Part shown: positions 50,313 through 59,555 of the stretch, piece by piece | How positions within the stretch are numbered: the stretch's first letter is position 1 | Layout: each line of letters begins with the position of its first letter | NCBI RefSeq assembly: GCF_000761445.1 | Contig: NZ_KN196470.1 | Location: forward strand, 169,382-233,381 | Direction of reading: 5' to 3' | Origin: Oleiagrimonas soli | Lineage (GTDB): Bacteria > Pseudomonadota > Gammaproteobacteria > Xanthomonadales > Rhodanobacteraceae | Length of the DNA stretch: 64,000 nucleotides | The notes under the pieces: model-generated | What the model was told of the DNA's origin: nothing | Seen by the model: only the letters and a program-made list of their open reading frames with translations | Databases searched by the model: none | Translations under genes and position numbers: made by a program

Positions 50313-51665
50313 TCAGTCGCTCAGCGACTCGCCGTGGCTGGCGATGACCTCGGCGTAAAACTTCGCGCTGTCCTTGGGCGTGCGCTGCAGGGTTTCGTAG
50401 TTGACGTGCACGATGCCGAAGCGTTTGGCGAAACCCAGCGACCATTCCAGATTGTCCAATAGCGACCACAGGTAGTAGCCGCGCACGTCCGCGCCTTGGG
50501 CGATGGCCTTGTGCACGGCGCGCAGGTGGCGGCGCAGGTAGTCGATGCGCAGTGGGTCGTGCACGCCGTCGGCGGCGGCGACCGGCGGGTCGTAGAAGGC
50601 CGCGCCGTTCTCGGTCACGTATAGCGGAATGTCGCCGTAGCGCTGTTTTACCCAGGTCAGGATGTCGGTCAGGCCCTGCTCGTAGACTTCCCAGTCGGTC
50701 TCGGTATAGGTCGCTTGCGGGACGCGTCGGGTGCGTGCGCGCAGTGGCCAGGCGGTGGCGTCGTGTGCGGTCAGGCCGCGGGTGTAGTAGTTGACGCCGA
50801 GGAAGTCGATTGGCTGGCGAATCTGTTCGAGGTCGGCGGCCGGCCAGTCGCGCCAGGCGTCGCCGAAGATGTCGCGCATTTCCGGCGGGTAGGACCCTTT
50901 CAGCGCCGGGTCCAGGTACTGCCGATTCATGTAGGCGTCGGCGCGTTGCGTGGCGGCGCGGTCTTCGGCGCGGTCGCTGGCCGGGTATTTCGGCTCCAGA
51001 TTCACCACCAGACCGATCTGGTGTTTGCCCACGGCGCGGTAGGCCTGCACTGCGGCGCCGTGCGCGCGCATCAGGTGATGCGTGACCCGCGCGGTTTCGT
51101 ACGGGCTGCGGTGGCCGGGCGCGAGCACGCCGTGCAGGTAGCCGCCGTCGGTGACGACCCACGGTTCGTTCAGCGTCACCCACAGCGGCACGCGGTCGTC
51201 CAGCGCCTCGAAGCAGGTGGTGGCGTATTCGGCGAACCAGTCGGCGCTGTCGCGGTTGAGCCAGCCGCCGCGGTCATCGAGCGCTTCGGGCAGGTCCCAG
51301 TGGTACAGCGTGGCCATTGGCGTGATGCCGCCTTCGCGCAGCGCGTCGACCAGTTGGCGATAGAAATCCAGTCCTTTCTGATTCACCGCGCCGGTGCCGG
51401 CCGGCAGGATGCGCGCCCAGGCGATGGAGAAGCGGTAGCTGGTCAGGCCCAGGTCGCGCATCAGCTTCACGTCGTCGCGGAAGCGGTGGTAGTGGTCGCA
51501 GGCGATGTCGCCGTGGTCGTCGTTGTGCATCATCCCCGGCGTGTGCGCGAACCGTTCCCAGATGCTCGGGCCGGCGCCGTCGGCCAGCGGCGAGCCTTCG
51601 ATCTGGTAAGCGCTGGTCGCGCACCCCCACAGGAAGGTTTCGGGAAAGCGCATGTTTTCCGGCAT
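50313..51665 (-). CDS. GH1 beta-glucosidase
   Basis: 450-aa cytosolic retaining glycosidase. It begins FPETFLWGCATSAYQIEGSP; the acid/base glutamate is in VTLNEPWVV and the nucleophile in LYVTENGAAF. YHWDLPEAL and YYLWSLLDNLEWSLGFAKRF are also conserved. It probably trims imported gluco-oligosaccharides to glucose. It diverges from the ATPase gene, and an operator (51706-51719) lies between them. Confidence 0.96.
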   Translation of the reverse strand: MPENMRFPETFLWGCATSAYQIEGSPLADGAGPSIWERFAHTPGMMHNDDHGDIACDHYHRFRDDVKLMRDLGLTSYRFSIAWARILPAGTGAVNQKGLDFYRQLVDALREGGITPMATLYHWDLPEALDDRGGWLNRDSADWFAEYATTCFEALDDRVPLWVTLNEPWVVTDGGYLHGVLAPGHRSPYETARVTHHLMRAHGAAVQAYRAVGKHQIGLVVNLEPKYPASDRAEDRAATQRADAYMNRQYLDPALKGSYPPEMRDIFGDAWRDWPAADLEQIRQPIDFLGVNYYTRGLTAHDATAWPLRARTRRVPQATYTETDWEVYEQGLTDILTWVKQRYGDIPLYVTENGAAFYDPPVAAADGVHDPLRIDYLRRHLRAVHKAIAQGADVRGYYLWSLLDNLEWSLGFAKRFGIVHVNYETLQRTPKDSAKFYAEVIASHGESLSD

Positions 51666-51705
51666 GATGCGGGAGGCCCCTGGGAGATACGCGCGGAACC
51701 GCGGC

Positions 51706-51719
51706 TGAAAACGATTACA
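51706..51719. promoter_or_regulatory. LacI-family operator 3 (between beta-glucosidase and ATPase)
   Basis: TGAAAACGATTACA differs from operator 1 at one base. It sits 41 bases upstream of the beta-glucosidase ATG and 64 bases upstream of the ATPase start, suited to controlling both divergent genes. Confidence 0.72.
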
Positions 51720-51782
51720 TGGCAGAATAGCTCAACTGTCCGGCAGATGGCAGCCGGTGACACGCGACGAGGACAAGCAAGG

Positions 51783-52898
51783 GTGGGGAGTGTCGTACTC
51801 GAAAACGTGACCAAGGCCTACGCTGAAGGCGTGTGCGCGGTCGATGCCGTCAGCTTCCGCGTCGAGAGCGCGCAGCTGATGGTGTTGCTGGGGCCATCGG
51901 GCTGCGGCAAGACCACCACGTTGCGCATGATCGCCGGGCTCGACAGCGTCGACAGCGGCCGCATCCTGATCGACGACCGTGAGGTGCATGCGGTCGAGCC
52001 GAAGGATCGCGACATCGCGATGGTGTTCCAGAACTACGCGCTGTATCCGCACATGAGCGTGGCCGAGAACATGGCGTTCGGATTGAAGCTGCGCGGGTGT
52101 CCGCGTCGGGAGATTGCGCCGCGGGTGCAGCAGGCGGCCGCGATGCTCGGTCTGGAGGCGCTGCTGGATCGTCGCCCCGGCGCGCTGTCCGGCGGCCAGC
52201 GCCAGCGTGTCGCGCTGGGCCGTGCGCTGGTGCGCCAGCCGCGTGTGTTTCTGCTGGACGAGCCGCTGTCGAACCTCGACGCCGGCCTGCGCGCGAGCAT
52301 GCGCATGGAGATCGCGCGCCTGCACCGCGCGGTCAAGGCGACCATGATCTACGTCACCCACGATCAGGTCGAGGCGATGACCCTGGGCCAGCGCATCGTG
52401 GTGATGGACGGCGGGCGCGTGCAGCAGGACGACACGCCGCTGCGCATTTACGAGCGACCGGCCAACCTGTTCGTGGCCGGATTCCTGGGCAGCCCGTCGA
52501 TGAACCTGCTGCGTGGCCGGCTCGATGTCGTGGCCGCGTGCGTGCAGGTGACCGATGCCGGGCACCTGGACCTGCCCGAGGACTCCGTTGTGCGGCGCGC
52601 GCTGGCGGCCCACGAGGGACGTGAAGTCGTGGTCGGGTTGCGGCCGGAGGCGTTGGCCCTGGCGACGACCGAGGCGGGCGCGATGCCGACGCTGGAGGCC
52701 GAGCTGGATCTGGTCGAACACGTCGGCAACGAGGCTTTTCTCAACATGCGCTTCGGCGCGCATGCCGTGGTGGCGCGGGTGCCGCCGCAGGCGCTGCCCG
52801 AGTCGGGCCGCTGCGTGCGCGTCACCTATGATCCGCGGCGCATGCATTTCTTCGACGCCGGCAGCGGCCAGCGCATCGACACCGACGCGTCGGCCTGA
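51783..52898 (+). CDS. ABC transporter ATP-binding protein (UgpC/MalK/MsmX-type)
   Basis: 371 aa from GTG 51783, which has a GAGGA site and gives the normal N-terminus (GSVVLENVTKAYAEG); ATG 51747 is an alternative without a ribosome-binding site. Walker A GPSGCGKTTT, Q-loop VFQNYALYPHMSV, signature ALSGGQRQRVALGRAL, Walker B VFLLDEPLSNLD and H-loop YVTHDQVEAMTL are intact. A C-terminal OB-fold regulatory domain follows (VVVGLRPEALALATTEAG). It is the missing ATPase for the two sugar permeases encoded 2 kb away. Confidence 0.94.
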   Translation: MGSVVLENVTKAYAEGVCAVDAVSFRVESAQLMVLLGPSGCGKTTTLRMIAGLDSVDSGRILIDDREVHAVEPKDRDIAMVFQNYALYPHMSVAENMAFGLKLRGCPRREIAPRVQQAAAMLGLEALLDRRPGALSGGQRQRVALGRALVRQPRVFLLDEPLSNLDAGLRASMRMEIARLHRAVKATMIYVTHDQVEAMTLGQRIVVMDGGRVQQDDTPLRIYERPANLFVAGFLGSPSMNLLRGRLDVVAACVQVTDAGHLDLPEDSVVRRALAAHEGREVVVGLRPEALALATTEAGAMPTLEAELDLVEHVGNEAFLNMRFGAHAVVARVPPQALPESGRCVRVTYDPRRMHFFDAGSGQRIDTDASA

Positions 52899-52904
52899 AG
52901 CGTT

Positions 52905-53678
52905 TCAGCGCAGGCGGCAGCGGCCGTCCAGCGAGGCGTCGCGCGCGGCCTGCAACGCCGCCGCGGGCGCGCGATCCTCGCGCAGATCGGATGGATAGCG
53001 CAGCGACACGGTGAGGTTCTCGCCGCGCAGGTCGCGCAGATTGGACAGTCCACGGAACCAGCGCAGCCGGCGCGTGTCCAGCGCATAGCCGACGTCGATG
53101 TGCGGCAGGGCGAAGGCGATCCAGCTGTCCAGCTGCAGCCGCAGCACCATCTCGTCGTGGCGGGCGGCGGCAGGGTCGTCGCGGCGCGCGACCTTGAAAT
53201 GCATGAACTTCAGGCGGCTGGGCACCAGGAACTCGACCTTCAGCGTACGTCCCGCCGCCAGGGCGTCCCAGTGCGTGCGCACGAAGGCGTCGAAGCCGCT
53301 GTCGATCACCGCGTTGGGCGACATGGTCAGCGCGGCTTGCGGCGTGTCTTTGGCGCCGACCCGGTGCACGTAGACTTCGCGTCGCCCATCCTGCGTGCGC
53401 ACGCCCTCGCGATAGCCGCTGCGCGCGTCGAGCAGCGCGAAGTCGGGCGTCTGGGGTGTGCGCGTGTCGAGCCACTTGCGCGCGAACGGACGTCCATCCG
53501 GACAGCGGTACAGCACCAATTCGCGCGGGCCATCGGCGCTGTCGAACAGGAAATGCTGTTCGCGGTACAGCACGTCGGCGTCCGGCGCGGTGCGGGCGAT
53601 GCCGGTGTAGGCGCGGATCGGACCCGTCGGCGTGCCGGCGGACAGCGCGGCCAGGGACAGCAGCAGGGCGGAAAGCAT
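52905..53678 (-). CDS. Periplasmic protein of unknown function
   Basis: I do not recognise a named family. 257 aa: a signal peptide (MLSALLLSLAALSAG), then a mostly beta-type domain with VLYREQHFLFDSADGPRELV, FARKWLDTRTPQTPDF, VEFLVPSRLKFMHFKV and YALDTRRLRWFRGLSNLRDL. The ATG at 53678 has a good GGAG site; the frame extends 16 codons upstream without a signal. It converges with the ATPase gene, 6 bases between stops. Confidence 0.8.
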   Translation of the reverse strand: MLSALLLSLAALSAGTPTGPIRAYTGIARTAPDADVLYREQHFLFDSADGPRELVLYRCPDGRPFARKWLDTRTPQTPDFALLDARSGYREGVRTQDGRREVYVHRVGAKDTPQAALTMSPNAVIDSGFDAFVRTHWDALAAGRTLKVEFLVPSRLKFMHFKVARRDDPAAARHDEMVLRLQLDSWIAFALPHIDVGYALDTRRLRWFRGLSNLRDLRGENLTVSLRYPSDLREDRAPAAALQAARDASLDGRCRLR

Positions 53679-53884
53679 GGCGACTCCGTGATGCGGGCGG
53701 CGTGTGCGGCGCACGTCGGCGCGCACCCCCTTATCTACGCAAGCGCCGCGCGCGCGGATGCGCCTCGATGCGTGCGGCGTTGCGCAGGCCGTGCAGACGG
53801 CAGTCGGGCTTTAAGCCGCAAGTCACGTTCACGCGGTACGATGCGCGTTGGCAGACTGCAAGCAGTCCCTTTCCGGAGAATTCC

Positions 53885-54295
53885 ATGCGCAAGATTCCGT
53901 TGCTCGTCCTGGCGGTGCTGACTTTGACGGTCGCCGGCTGCACCTGGGGCATCAAACTCAACGAAGGCGGCAAGAAGGTGCACACGGCCTGGACCCAGGA
54001 CGTCTCCCAGTGCAAGCAGCTGGGCCGGGTCACGGTGTCGGTGATGGATCGCGTCGGCCCGATCGACCGCAACGACATCAAGGTGCGTGACGAGCTGGAA
54101 GTGATGGCGCGCAACGAGGCCGCCAGCATGGGCGCCGATACGGTCAAGCCGTTGGGCGAGCCGCTGGACGGCGAGCAGGCCTGGGGTGCGTACCAGTGCG
54201 GCCAGGCGGCGATGAAGCCGGCCGCGGCCACGACGGGCACCAGCGCGCAGCCGCAGGACGGTTCCGCGCAGACTTATCCGGTCGAAGGCAACTGA
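53885..54295 (+). CDS. DUF4156-type outer-membrane lipoprotein
   Basis: 136 aa. The signal peptide ends in TVAGC with the lipid-attached cysteine at residue 19. The mature part has VTVSVMDRVGPIDRNDIKVR, ELEVMARNEAASMGADTVKP and AWGAYQC, matching DUF4156 lipoproteins of the YjeI group. Two further cysteines (SQCKQ, YQCGQ) could form a disulfide. It is preceded by 206 bases without a gene; a TTTCCGGAGAA site supplies the ribosome-binding site. Confidence 0.85.
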   Translation: MRKIPLLVLAVLTLTVAGCTWGIKLNEGGKKVHTAWTQDVSQCKQLGRVTVSVMDRVGPIDRNDIKVRDELEVMARNEAASMGADTVKPLGEPLDGEQAWGAYQCGQAAMKPAAATTGTSAQPQDGSAQTYPVEGN

Positions 54296-54326
54296 GTCCG
54301 TGGGCGCGGCGTCGGCCGCGCCCCGT

Positions 54327-54533
54327 TCAGGCGTCGAGGTCGGGAATCATCCGGCTTTCCAGCCGCGCGATGCTGTCCTTGAGCAGCAGCTTGCGCTTCT
54401 TCATGCGGCTCAGCCGCAGCTGGTCGCAGATCGGGTCCATGACCAGCCGCGCGATGGCGTCGTCCAGATCGCGATGCTCCAGACGCAGGGCTTCCAGCTG
54501 GCGGGCGATTTCGACGGGATCGGGCGGCTGCAC
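54327..54533 (-). CDS. YdcH-like (DUF465) small protein
   Basis: 68 aa from a GTG with GGAG eight bases upstream. It is almost wholly helical: ARQLEALRLEHRDLDDAIAR, then LSRMKKRKLLLKDSIARLE, the conserved L-K-x-K-L-x-L-K-D-x-I pattern of the YdcH/DUF465 family. The function is unknown. It is a convergent neighbour of the lipoprotein gene and divergent from ttcA. Confidence 0.82.
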   Translation of the reverse strand: MQPPDPVEIARQLEALRLEHRDLDDAIARLVMDPICDQLRLSRMKKRKLLLKDSIARLESRMIPDLDA

Positions 54534-54602
54534 GGGTGCGCTCCGTGACGGTAAGTCCAAGCACCAAGTGTAGCGCCGTCGAGGCCGGTACAATCGACGC
54601 CC

Positions 54603-55439
54603 ATGAATGCCCGTGAAATCGTCATCCCGCTCGACGGCCTGCGCGGCGCGCGCCGCCACGAATCGCTCGGCCGCAAGCTGCGCCGCCTGACCGGCAAGGC
54701 CATCGTCGACTTCGGCATGATCGAGGACGGCGACAAGGTCATGGTCTGCCTGTCCGGCGGCAAGGATTCCTATACCCTGCTCGACATGCTGCTGCAGCTG
54801 CAGGCGCGCGCGCCGGTGCGTTTCGAGCTGATCGCGGTGAATCTGGACCAGAAGCAGCCGGGCTTCCCCGAGCACGTGCTGCCGGACTACCTGCGCGCCA
54901 AGGGCGTGCCGTTCCACATCATCGAGCAGGACACCTACAGCGTGGTCAAGCGGGTGATTCCCGAGGGCGCGACCACCTGTGGTCTGTGCTCGCGGCTGCG
55001 GCGGGGTTCGCTGTACACCTGGGCGGCGGCCAACGGCATCACCAAGATCGCGCTCGGCCACCATGGCGACGACCTGGTCGCCACGCTGTTCCTGAACCTG
55101 TTCTTCCAGGCGTCGCTGAAGTCGATGCCGCCGAAGCTGCGTTCGGACGACGGTCGCCACGTGGTGATCCGTCCGCTGGCCTACTGTCGCGAGCGCGACA
55201 TCGAGGCCTATGCGGAAGAACAGGGCTTTCCGATCATTCCCTGCAACCTGTGCGGCAGCCAGCCGAACCTGCAGCGCCAGGCCGTGCAGACGATGCTGAA
55301 CGCGTGGGACCGCGAACAACCCGGTCGCGTCGACAACATCCTGCGCGCGCTGGGCCATGTCACACCCTCGCACCTGGCCGATCCGTCGCTGTTCGACTTC
55401 GCCGGGCTGCGCGCCGACGAGTTCGCAACCGGCATGTGA
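54603..55439 (+). CDS. ttcA: tRNA 2-thiocytidine(32) synthetase TtcA
   Basis: 278-aa PP-loop iron-sulfur enzyme that thiolates cytidine 32 in tRNA. The ATP-binding PP-loop is [13 protein letters not shown]. The two CxxC motifs are [15 protein letters not shown] and [35 protein letters not shown] is also typical. A TACAAT -10-like box lies only 9 bases before the ATG, so the mRNA may be nearly leaderless. Confidence 0.97.
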   Translation: MNAREIVIPLDGLRGARRHESLGRKLRRLTGKAIVDFGMIEDGDKVMVCLSGGKDSYTLLDMLLQLQARAPVRFELIAVNLDQKQPGFPEHVLPDYLRAKGVPFHIIEQDTYSVVKRVIPEGATTCGLCSRLRRGSLYTWAAANGITKIALGHHGDDLVATLFLNLFFQASLKSMPPKLRSDDGRHVVIRPLAYCRERDIEAYAEEQGFPIIPCNLCGSQPNLQRQAVQTMLNAWDREQPGRVDNILRALGHVTPSHLADPSLFDFAGLRADEFATGM

Positions 55440-55525
55440 CGAGCGGGGCCGATGCCGGGACGGACGGCATCGACGGCGACGGCCGATCGCGGTTCAATGA
55501 CCTTCGTTGTTGCCGCGGCGATGTC

Positions 55526-56644
55526 ATGACGCAGTCCCGATTCCGTTCTCCCGATGCCTTGCTGCTGGAGCGGCCGGTCCGGTTCCTGCTGTACGTCCTG
55601 GGCTGGGTGCTGCTGGGCCTGTGGCAGGGCAGCGAGGGCGTCATCAGTCATCGCGGCGACATGCATCCGCCGGCGCATTGGGAAAACTATGTCTGGGAGC
55701 TGAGCAGCACCGTGGTGCTGAGCGTGCTGTCGCTGGCGGTGGCGCGCTTCGAGAACCGTTTCCGCATCACCGGCCCCGGCTGGCCGCGACGGCTGCCGAT
55801 CCACGTGGTGGCCTGCCTGGTGTTCTCGGTGGTGCATATCGCCTCGATGGAATGGCTGCGTCAGCTGGCCTATGCGGCGATGGGCAGCACCTACCGTGTC
55901 GGCAACGCGGTGGAGGTGTTCTTCTTCGAGTTCCAGCGCGATCTGAGTACCTACCTGTTGCTGTTGCTGGCCTGCGCCCTGGTGCGCAGCATCCTCCAGC
56001 GTCGCCGCCAGCAACTGCGTGAGCTGGAACTGCGGCAGGCGGTGTCCGAGGCGCGGCTGGCGCATCTGACCGCGCAGATCGAGCCGCACTTCATCTTCAA
56101 CACGCTGAACGCGATCTCCAACCGCATGTACGAGGACGTGGCCGCCGCCGACCGCATGGTGGTAGCGCTGGCCGATCTGCTGCGCTCGGCGATGAACGGC
56201 GAGGGCGGCGAGCGCATCCGGCTCGGCGAGGAGGCGAAGTGGCTGCGCGCCTACGCGCATCTCATGGCCGAGCGGCAGCCGGGACTGCTGCACGTGGCGA
56301 TCCGCATCGATCCCGCGCTGGGCGACGCACGGATACCGCGCCTGCTGCTGCAGCCGCTGGTCGAGAACGCGTTCCGTCACGGCCTGCGCAGCGGCCGCGG
56401 ACGGTTGGAGGTGGACGTGTGGGCCGAGGACGGGCGGCTGCGGTGCCGGGTCGCCGACGACGGCGTCGGACTGGCCGCCGACGCCGAACCCGGATTGGGA
56501 CTCGGCAACGTGCGCGAGCGCCTGGCGCTGCTGTATCCCGACGACCACGCGCTGCGCATCGCGCGGCGCGCGGAGGGCGGCACCGAGGTGACGTTGGACA
56601 TGCCGCTGGAGCGGGACGATGCCGTTGCGTCTGGCCATCGTTGA
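55526..56644 (+). CDS. LytS/YehU-type sensor histidine kinase
   Basis: 372 aa. Four membrane helices occupy residues 15-160. A dimerisation helix follows, and the phospho-acceptor histidine is in QIEPHFIFNTLNAISN. The ATPase domain has LLLQPLVENAFRHGLRSGRG (N box), VADDGVGLAADAEPGLGLGN (G boxes) and EGGTEVTLDMPLE. The start is the ATG at 55526; the upstream open frame is antisense-like filler within ttcA. It overlaps its response regulator gene by 26 bases. Confidence 0.93.
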   Translation: MTQSRFRSPDALLLERPVRFLLYVLGWVLLGLWQGSEGVISHRGDMHPPAHWENYVWELSSTVVLSVLSLAVARFENRFRITGPGWPRRLPIHVVACLVFSVVHIASMEWLRQLAYAAMGSTYRVGNAVEVFFFEFQRDLSTYLLLLLACALVRSILQRRRQQLRELELRQAVSEARLAHLTAQIEPHFIFNTLNAISNRMYEDVAAADRMVVALADLLRSAMNGEGGERIRLGEEAKWLRAYAHLMAERQPGLLHVAIRIDPALGDARIPRLLLQPLVENAFRHGLRSGRGRLEVDVWAEDGRLRCRVADDGVGLAADAEPGLGLGNVRERLALLYPDDHALRIARRAEGGTEVTLDMPLERDDAVASGHR

Positions 56645-57377
56645 GGACGAGGCGCCGGCGCGCGCCCGGCTGCGGCGGTTGCTGGCCGCGCACGACGACG
56701 TCGAGATCGTGGTCGAGGCCGACGGTCTGCGCGAGGCGCTGGATCGTCTGCCGACGACGCAGGTCGATGCGCTGTTTCTCGACATCGCGCTGGGCACGGC
56801 CAGCGCCTTCGACGTGCTCGACCGCCTGCCGCCGCCGTGGCCGCTGATCGTGTTCGCGACCGCCTATCACGAGCACGCCCTGCGTGCGTTCGAGGTGGCG
56901 GCGGTCGATTACCTGCTCAAGCCGTTCGACGACCGGCGGCTGGCGGTCACGCTGGAACGGCTGCGCGAGCGCCTGCGGGCCACCGATGCGCCGCCCGCCG
57001 ACGAGGACGTGCGCCGCCTGCGCGCGGCCATGCCCGCGCCGCCGGAGCTGCCATGGGTGGTGGTGCACGACCGCGGAAGTCGCGTGGTGGTGCCGATGAC
57101 GGAGGTGCTGCGCGTCGCCAGCTGCGGCAACTACGTGGAGCTGCACACCGCCGAACGCCGCTACCTGCTGCGCACCACGCTGACGCGACTGGCGCAGCGC
57201 ATGGACCCGGCGCGCTTCCTGCGTGTGCATCGCCAGCATCTGGTGCGCGTGGACCAGATCGCCGCCTTGACGCCGCGCGCGCACGGCGACGCCGAACTGA
57301 CCCTGCGCGACGGCAGCACGGTGCAGGTCAGTCGGCGCTATCGCGGCGCGCTGCCGCCGGCGTTGCGCGGCGGCTGA
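56619..57377 (+). CDS. LytTR-family response regulator
   Basis: 252 aa. Receiver domain (residues 1-120): LAIVEDEAPARARL, phospho-acceptor in DALFLDIALGTAS, and YLLKPFDDRR with the conserved lysine. A LytTR DNA-binding domain follows (residues about 150-250): VVVPMTEVLRVASCGNYVEL, RFLRVHRQHLVRVDQIAALT. Overlap with the kinase gene implies a fixed pair. The next gene, a PQQ enzyme, starts about 100 bases further on and may be a target. Confidence 0.94.
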   Translation: MPLRLAIVEDEAPARARLRRLLAAHDDVEIVVEADGLREALDRLPTTQVDALFLDIALGTASAFDVLDRLPPPWPLIVFATAYHEHALRAFEVAAVDYLLKPFDDRRLAVTLERLRERLRATDAPPADEDVRRLRAAMPAPPELPWVVVHDRGSRVVVPMTEVLRVASCGNYVELHTAERRYLLRTTLTRLAQRMDPARFLRVHRQHLVRVDQIAALTPRAHGDAELTLRDGSTVQVSRRYRGALPPALRGG

Positions 57378-57479
57378 GACCGTCGGCGTCGCGATCGGAC
57401 CCGTTCGTCATCTTTCGCTTGTGACCCGCGCGATGCGGCGGGCAGTGTCGGCGACAGCCCACCACGAGGAGAGCGTTCC

Positions 57480-59444
57480 ATGTGTCGTCCGATCCTGATG
57501 GCCGTGCTGGCTGCCGCCGTGCTGGCCGCGTGCAGCGCCGCGCCGCCGCCGTCCGCGCCCAGCGCCGTGGCCCGCGCGTTCCAGTGGTCGGCCTGGGGCG
57601 GCGACGCCGGTGGACGCCGTTTCGCGCCCATCGCGCAGATCACGCCTGCCAACGTGGACCGGCTGCAACCGGTCTGGACCTTTCACACCGGCGCGCGGGC
57701 CAAGGGCTGGGACGTCGGGGGCAAGCTCACGTTCGAGGCCACGCCGCTGTTCGTCCACGGTACGCTGTATTTCAGCACCGCCACCGGACAGGTGTTCGCG
57801 CTGGACGCGGCCACGGGCAAGGCGCGCTGGCGCTACGACGCGCATGTCGAGGCGCACGCCGACTACTCCGAGCTGACCTCGCGCGGCGTGACCTACTGGC
57901 GCGATCCGCAGGCCAAAGCGGACGCGCCCTGCGCCGCGCGGCTGTTCGTGCCGACCGTCGACACCCGCCTGATCGCGCTCGACGCCGCCACCGGCAAGCC
58001 CTGCGAGGCGTTCGGCGATCACGGCCAGCTGCATCTGTCCGCGCATCTGCGCCGCACCCGCCACGCCGACTACGAATTCACCTCGCCGCCGGTGGTCGCC
58101 GATGGCACGGTGATCCTGGGATCGTCGATCGGCGACAACGCCTTCGCCGCCGAGGCGCGCGGCACGGTGCGCGCGTTCGACGCCCGCACCGGCGCGCCGC
58201 GCTGGCATTGGAACCCGATCACCCGCACGGGCGCGGACGCCGATCCCGGTCACGATGCGCCGCCGTACCCCAAGTGGAACGGCGCCGCCAACGCCTGGGG
58301 CGTGTTCTCGGTGGATGCGGCGCGGCATCGGGTGTTCATTCCCACCGGTTCGGCCAGTCCCGATCTCTATGGCGGCGATCGCCCGGGCGACGACGCCTGG
58401 GCCAACTCGCTGGTGGCACTGGACACGCGCACCGGCCAGCGGGTGTGGGCGCGGCAGCTGATCCATCACGATACCTGGGACTACGATCTGGCCGCGCAGC
58501 CGATGCTGGTCACCGTGCGCCGCGACGGCCAGGCGATTGCGGCGGTGGTGCAGCTGACCAAGAACGGTCAGGTCTTCGTGTTCCGCCGCGACGACGGTAC
58601 GCCGGTGTACCCGGTGACCGAGCGCGCGGTGCCGACCGACGGCGTGCCCGGCGAGCAGCTCAGCCCGACCCAGCCGTATTCGGCGCTGCCGGCGCTGGTG
58701 CGGCAGGGGCCGGTGACGCCGGACGACGCCTGGGGCCTGACGTTCTGGGACCGCAACGCCTGCCGCAAGCGTATCGCCGAGCTGCGCAGCGACGGCATGT
58801 TCACGCCGCAGAGCCTGCGCGGCAGCATCGAGATGCCCAGCTGGGTCGGCGGCACCAACTGGGGCAGCGGATCGTGGAATCCTCACACGCAGATGCTGTT
58901 CGCCAACGTCGACGATCTGCCGATGGTGGTGCAGTTGTTGCCGCGCGCGACCTTCGAGCGGCTGCGCAAGAACGGCGGTCTGGATGGCTGGGACTACAAC
59001 GTGCAGGACGGCACGCCTTACGCCATGCGCCGGCGCGCGCTGCTGTCGCCGCTTGGCGCGCCCTGCATCAAGCCGCCGTGGGGCCGGCTGGTGGCGGTGG
59101 ATCTGGCGCACGGCCGCATCGCCTGGTCGCGTCCGCTGGGCACCAGCCGCGGCAAGGCGCCCTGGCCGTTCTGGTACCTGCACGGCGCGCCCAACCTGGG
59201 CGGTTCGATGGTCACGGCCGGCGGCGTGCTGTTCATCGGTGCGGCGACCGACGGCTACCTGCGCGCATTCGATCAGCGCGACGGCCGCGTGTTGTGGCGC
59301 TATCACCTGGATGCGCCGGCGATGGCCACGCCGATGAGCTACGTCGTCGGCGACCGGCAGTACGTGGTGGTCGCGGCGGGCGGTCACGGCAAGCTCGACA
59401 CGGCGCGTGGCGACGCGCTGGTGGCCTTCGCCCTGCCGCGCTGA
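57480..59444 (+). CDS. PQQ-dependent dehydrogenase, lipoprotein form (glucose/alcohol-dehydrogenase-like)
   Basis: 654 aa. The signal ends VLAAC (lipobox), so it is likely lipid-anchored, unlike the membrane-integral Gcd that has five N-terminal helices. The eight-bladed quinoprotein propeller shows repeated tryptophan-docking motifs such as GRRFAPIAQITPANVDRLQP, YFSTATGQVFALDAATGKAR and HHDTWDYDLAAQPMLV, with a late GGTNWGSGSWNP and GKAPWPFWYLHGAPNLGGSM. Substrate may be glucose or another sugar or alcohol. PQQ synthesis genes are not in the window. The GAGGAGAGC site is a strong start signal. Confidence 0.9.
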   Translation: MCRPILMAVLAAAVLAACSAAPPPSAPSAVARAFQWSAWGGDAGGRRFAPIAQITPANVDRLQPVWTFHTGARAKGWDVGGKLTFEATPLFVHGTLYFSTATGQVFALDAATGKARWRYDAHVEAHADYSELTSRGVTYWRDPQAKADAPCAARLFVPTVDTRLIALDAATGKPCEAFGDHGQLHLSAHLRRTRHADYEFTSPPVVADGTVILGSSIGDNAFAAEARGTVRAFDARTGAPRWHWNPITRTGADADPGHDAPPYPKWNGAANAWGVFSVDAARHRVFIPTGSASPDLYGGDRPGDDAWANSLVALDTRTGQRVWARQLIHHDTWDYDLAAQPMLVTVRRDGQAIAAVVQLTKNGQVFVFRRDDGTPVYPVTERAVPTDGVPGEQLSPTQPYSALPALVRQGPVTPDDAWGLTFWDRNACRKRIAELRSDGMFTPQSLRGSIEMPSWVGGTNWGSGSWNPHTQMLFANVDDLPMVVQLLPRATFERLRKNGGLDGWDYNVQDGTPYAMRRRALLSPLGAPCIKPPWGRLVAVDLAHGRIAWSRPLGTSRGKAPWPFWYLHGAPNLGGSMVTAGGVLFIGAATDGYLRAFDQRDGRVLWRYHLDAPAMATPMSYVVGDRQYVVVAAGGHGKLDTARGDALVAFALPR

Positions 59445-59555
59445 GGGCGCGTTGCGGCAGCGGTCTCGCCTGCGGAGACGCCGGGTCGGTATGATCGTGA
59501 TCCTTTGCTTCCACGGCCCGGCATCGCGCCGGGCCGTCCCGATCACGGACCGCCC

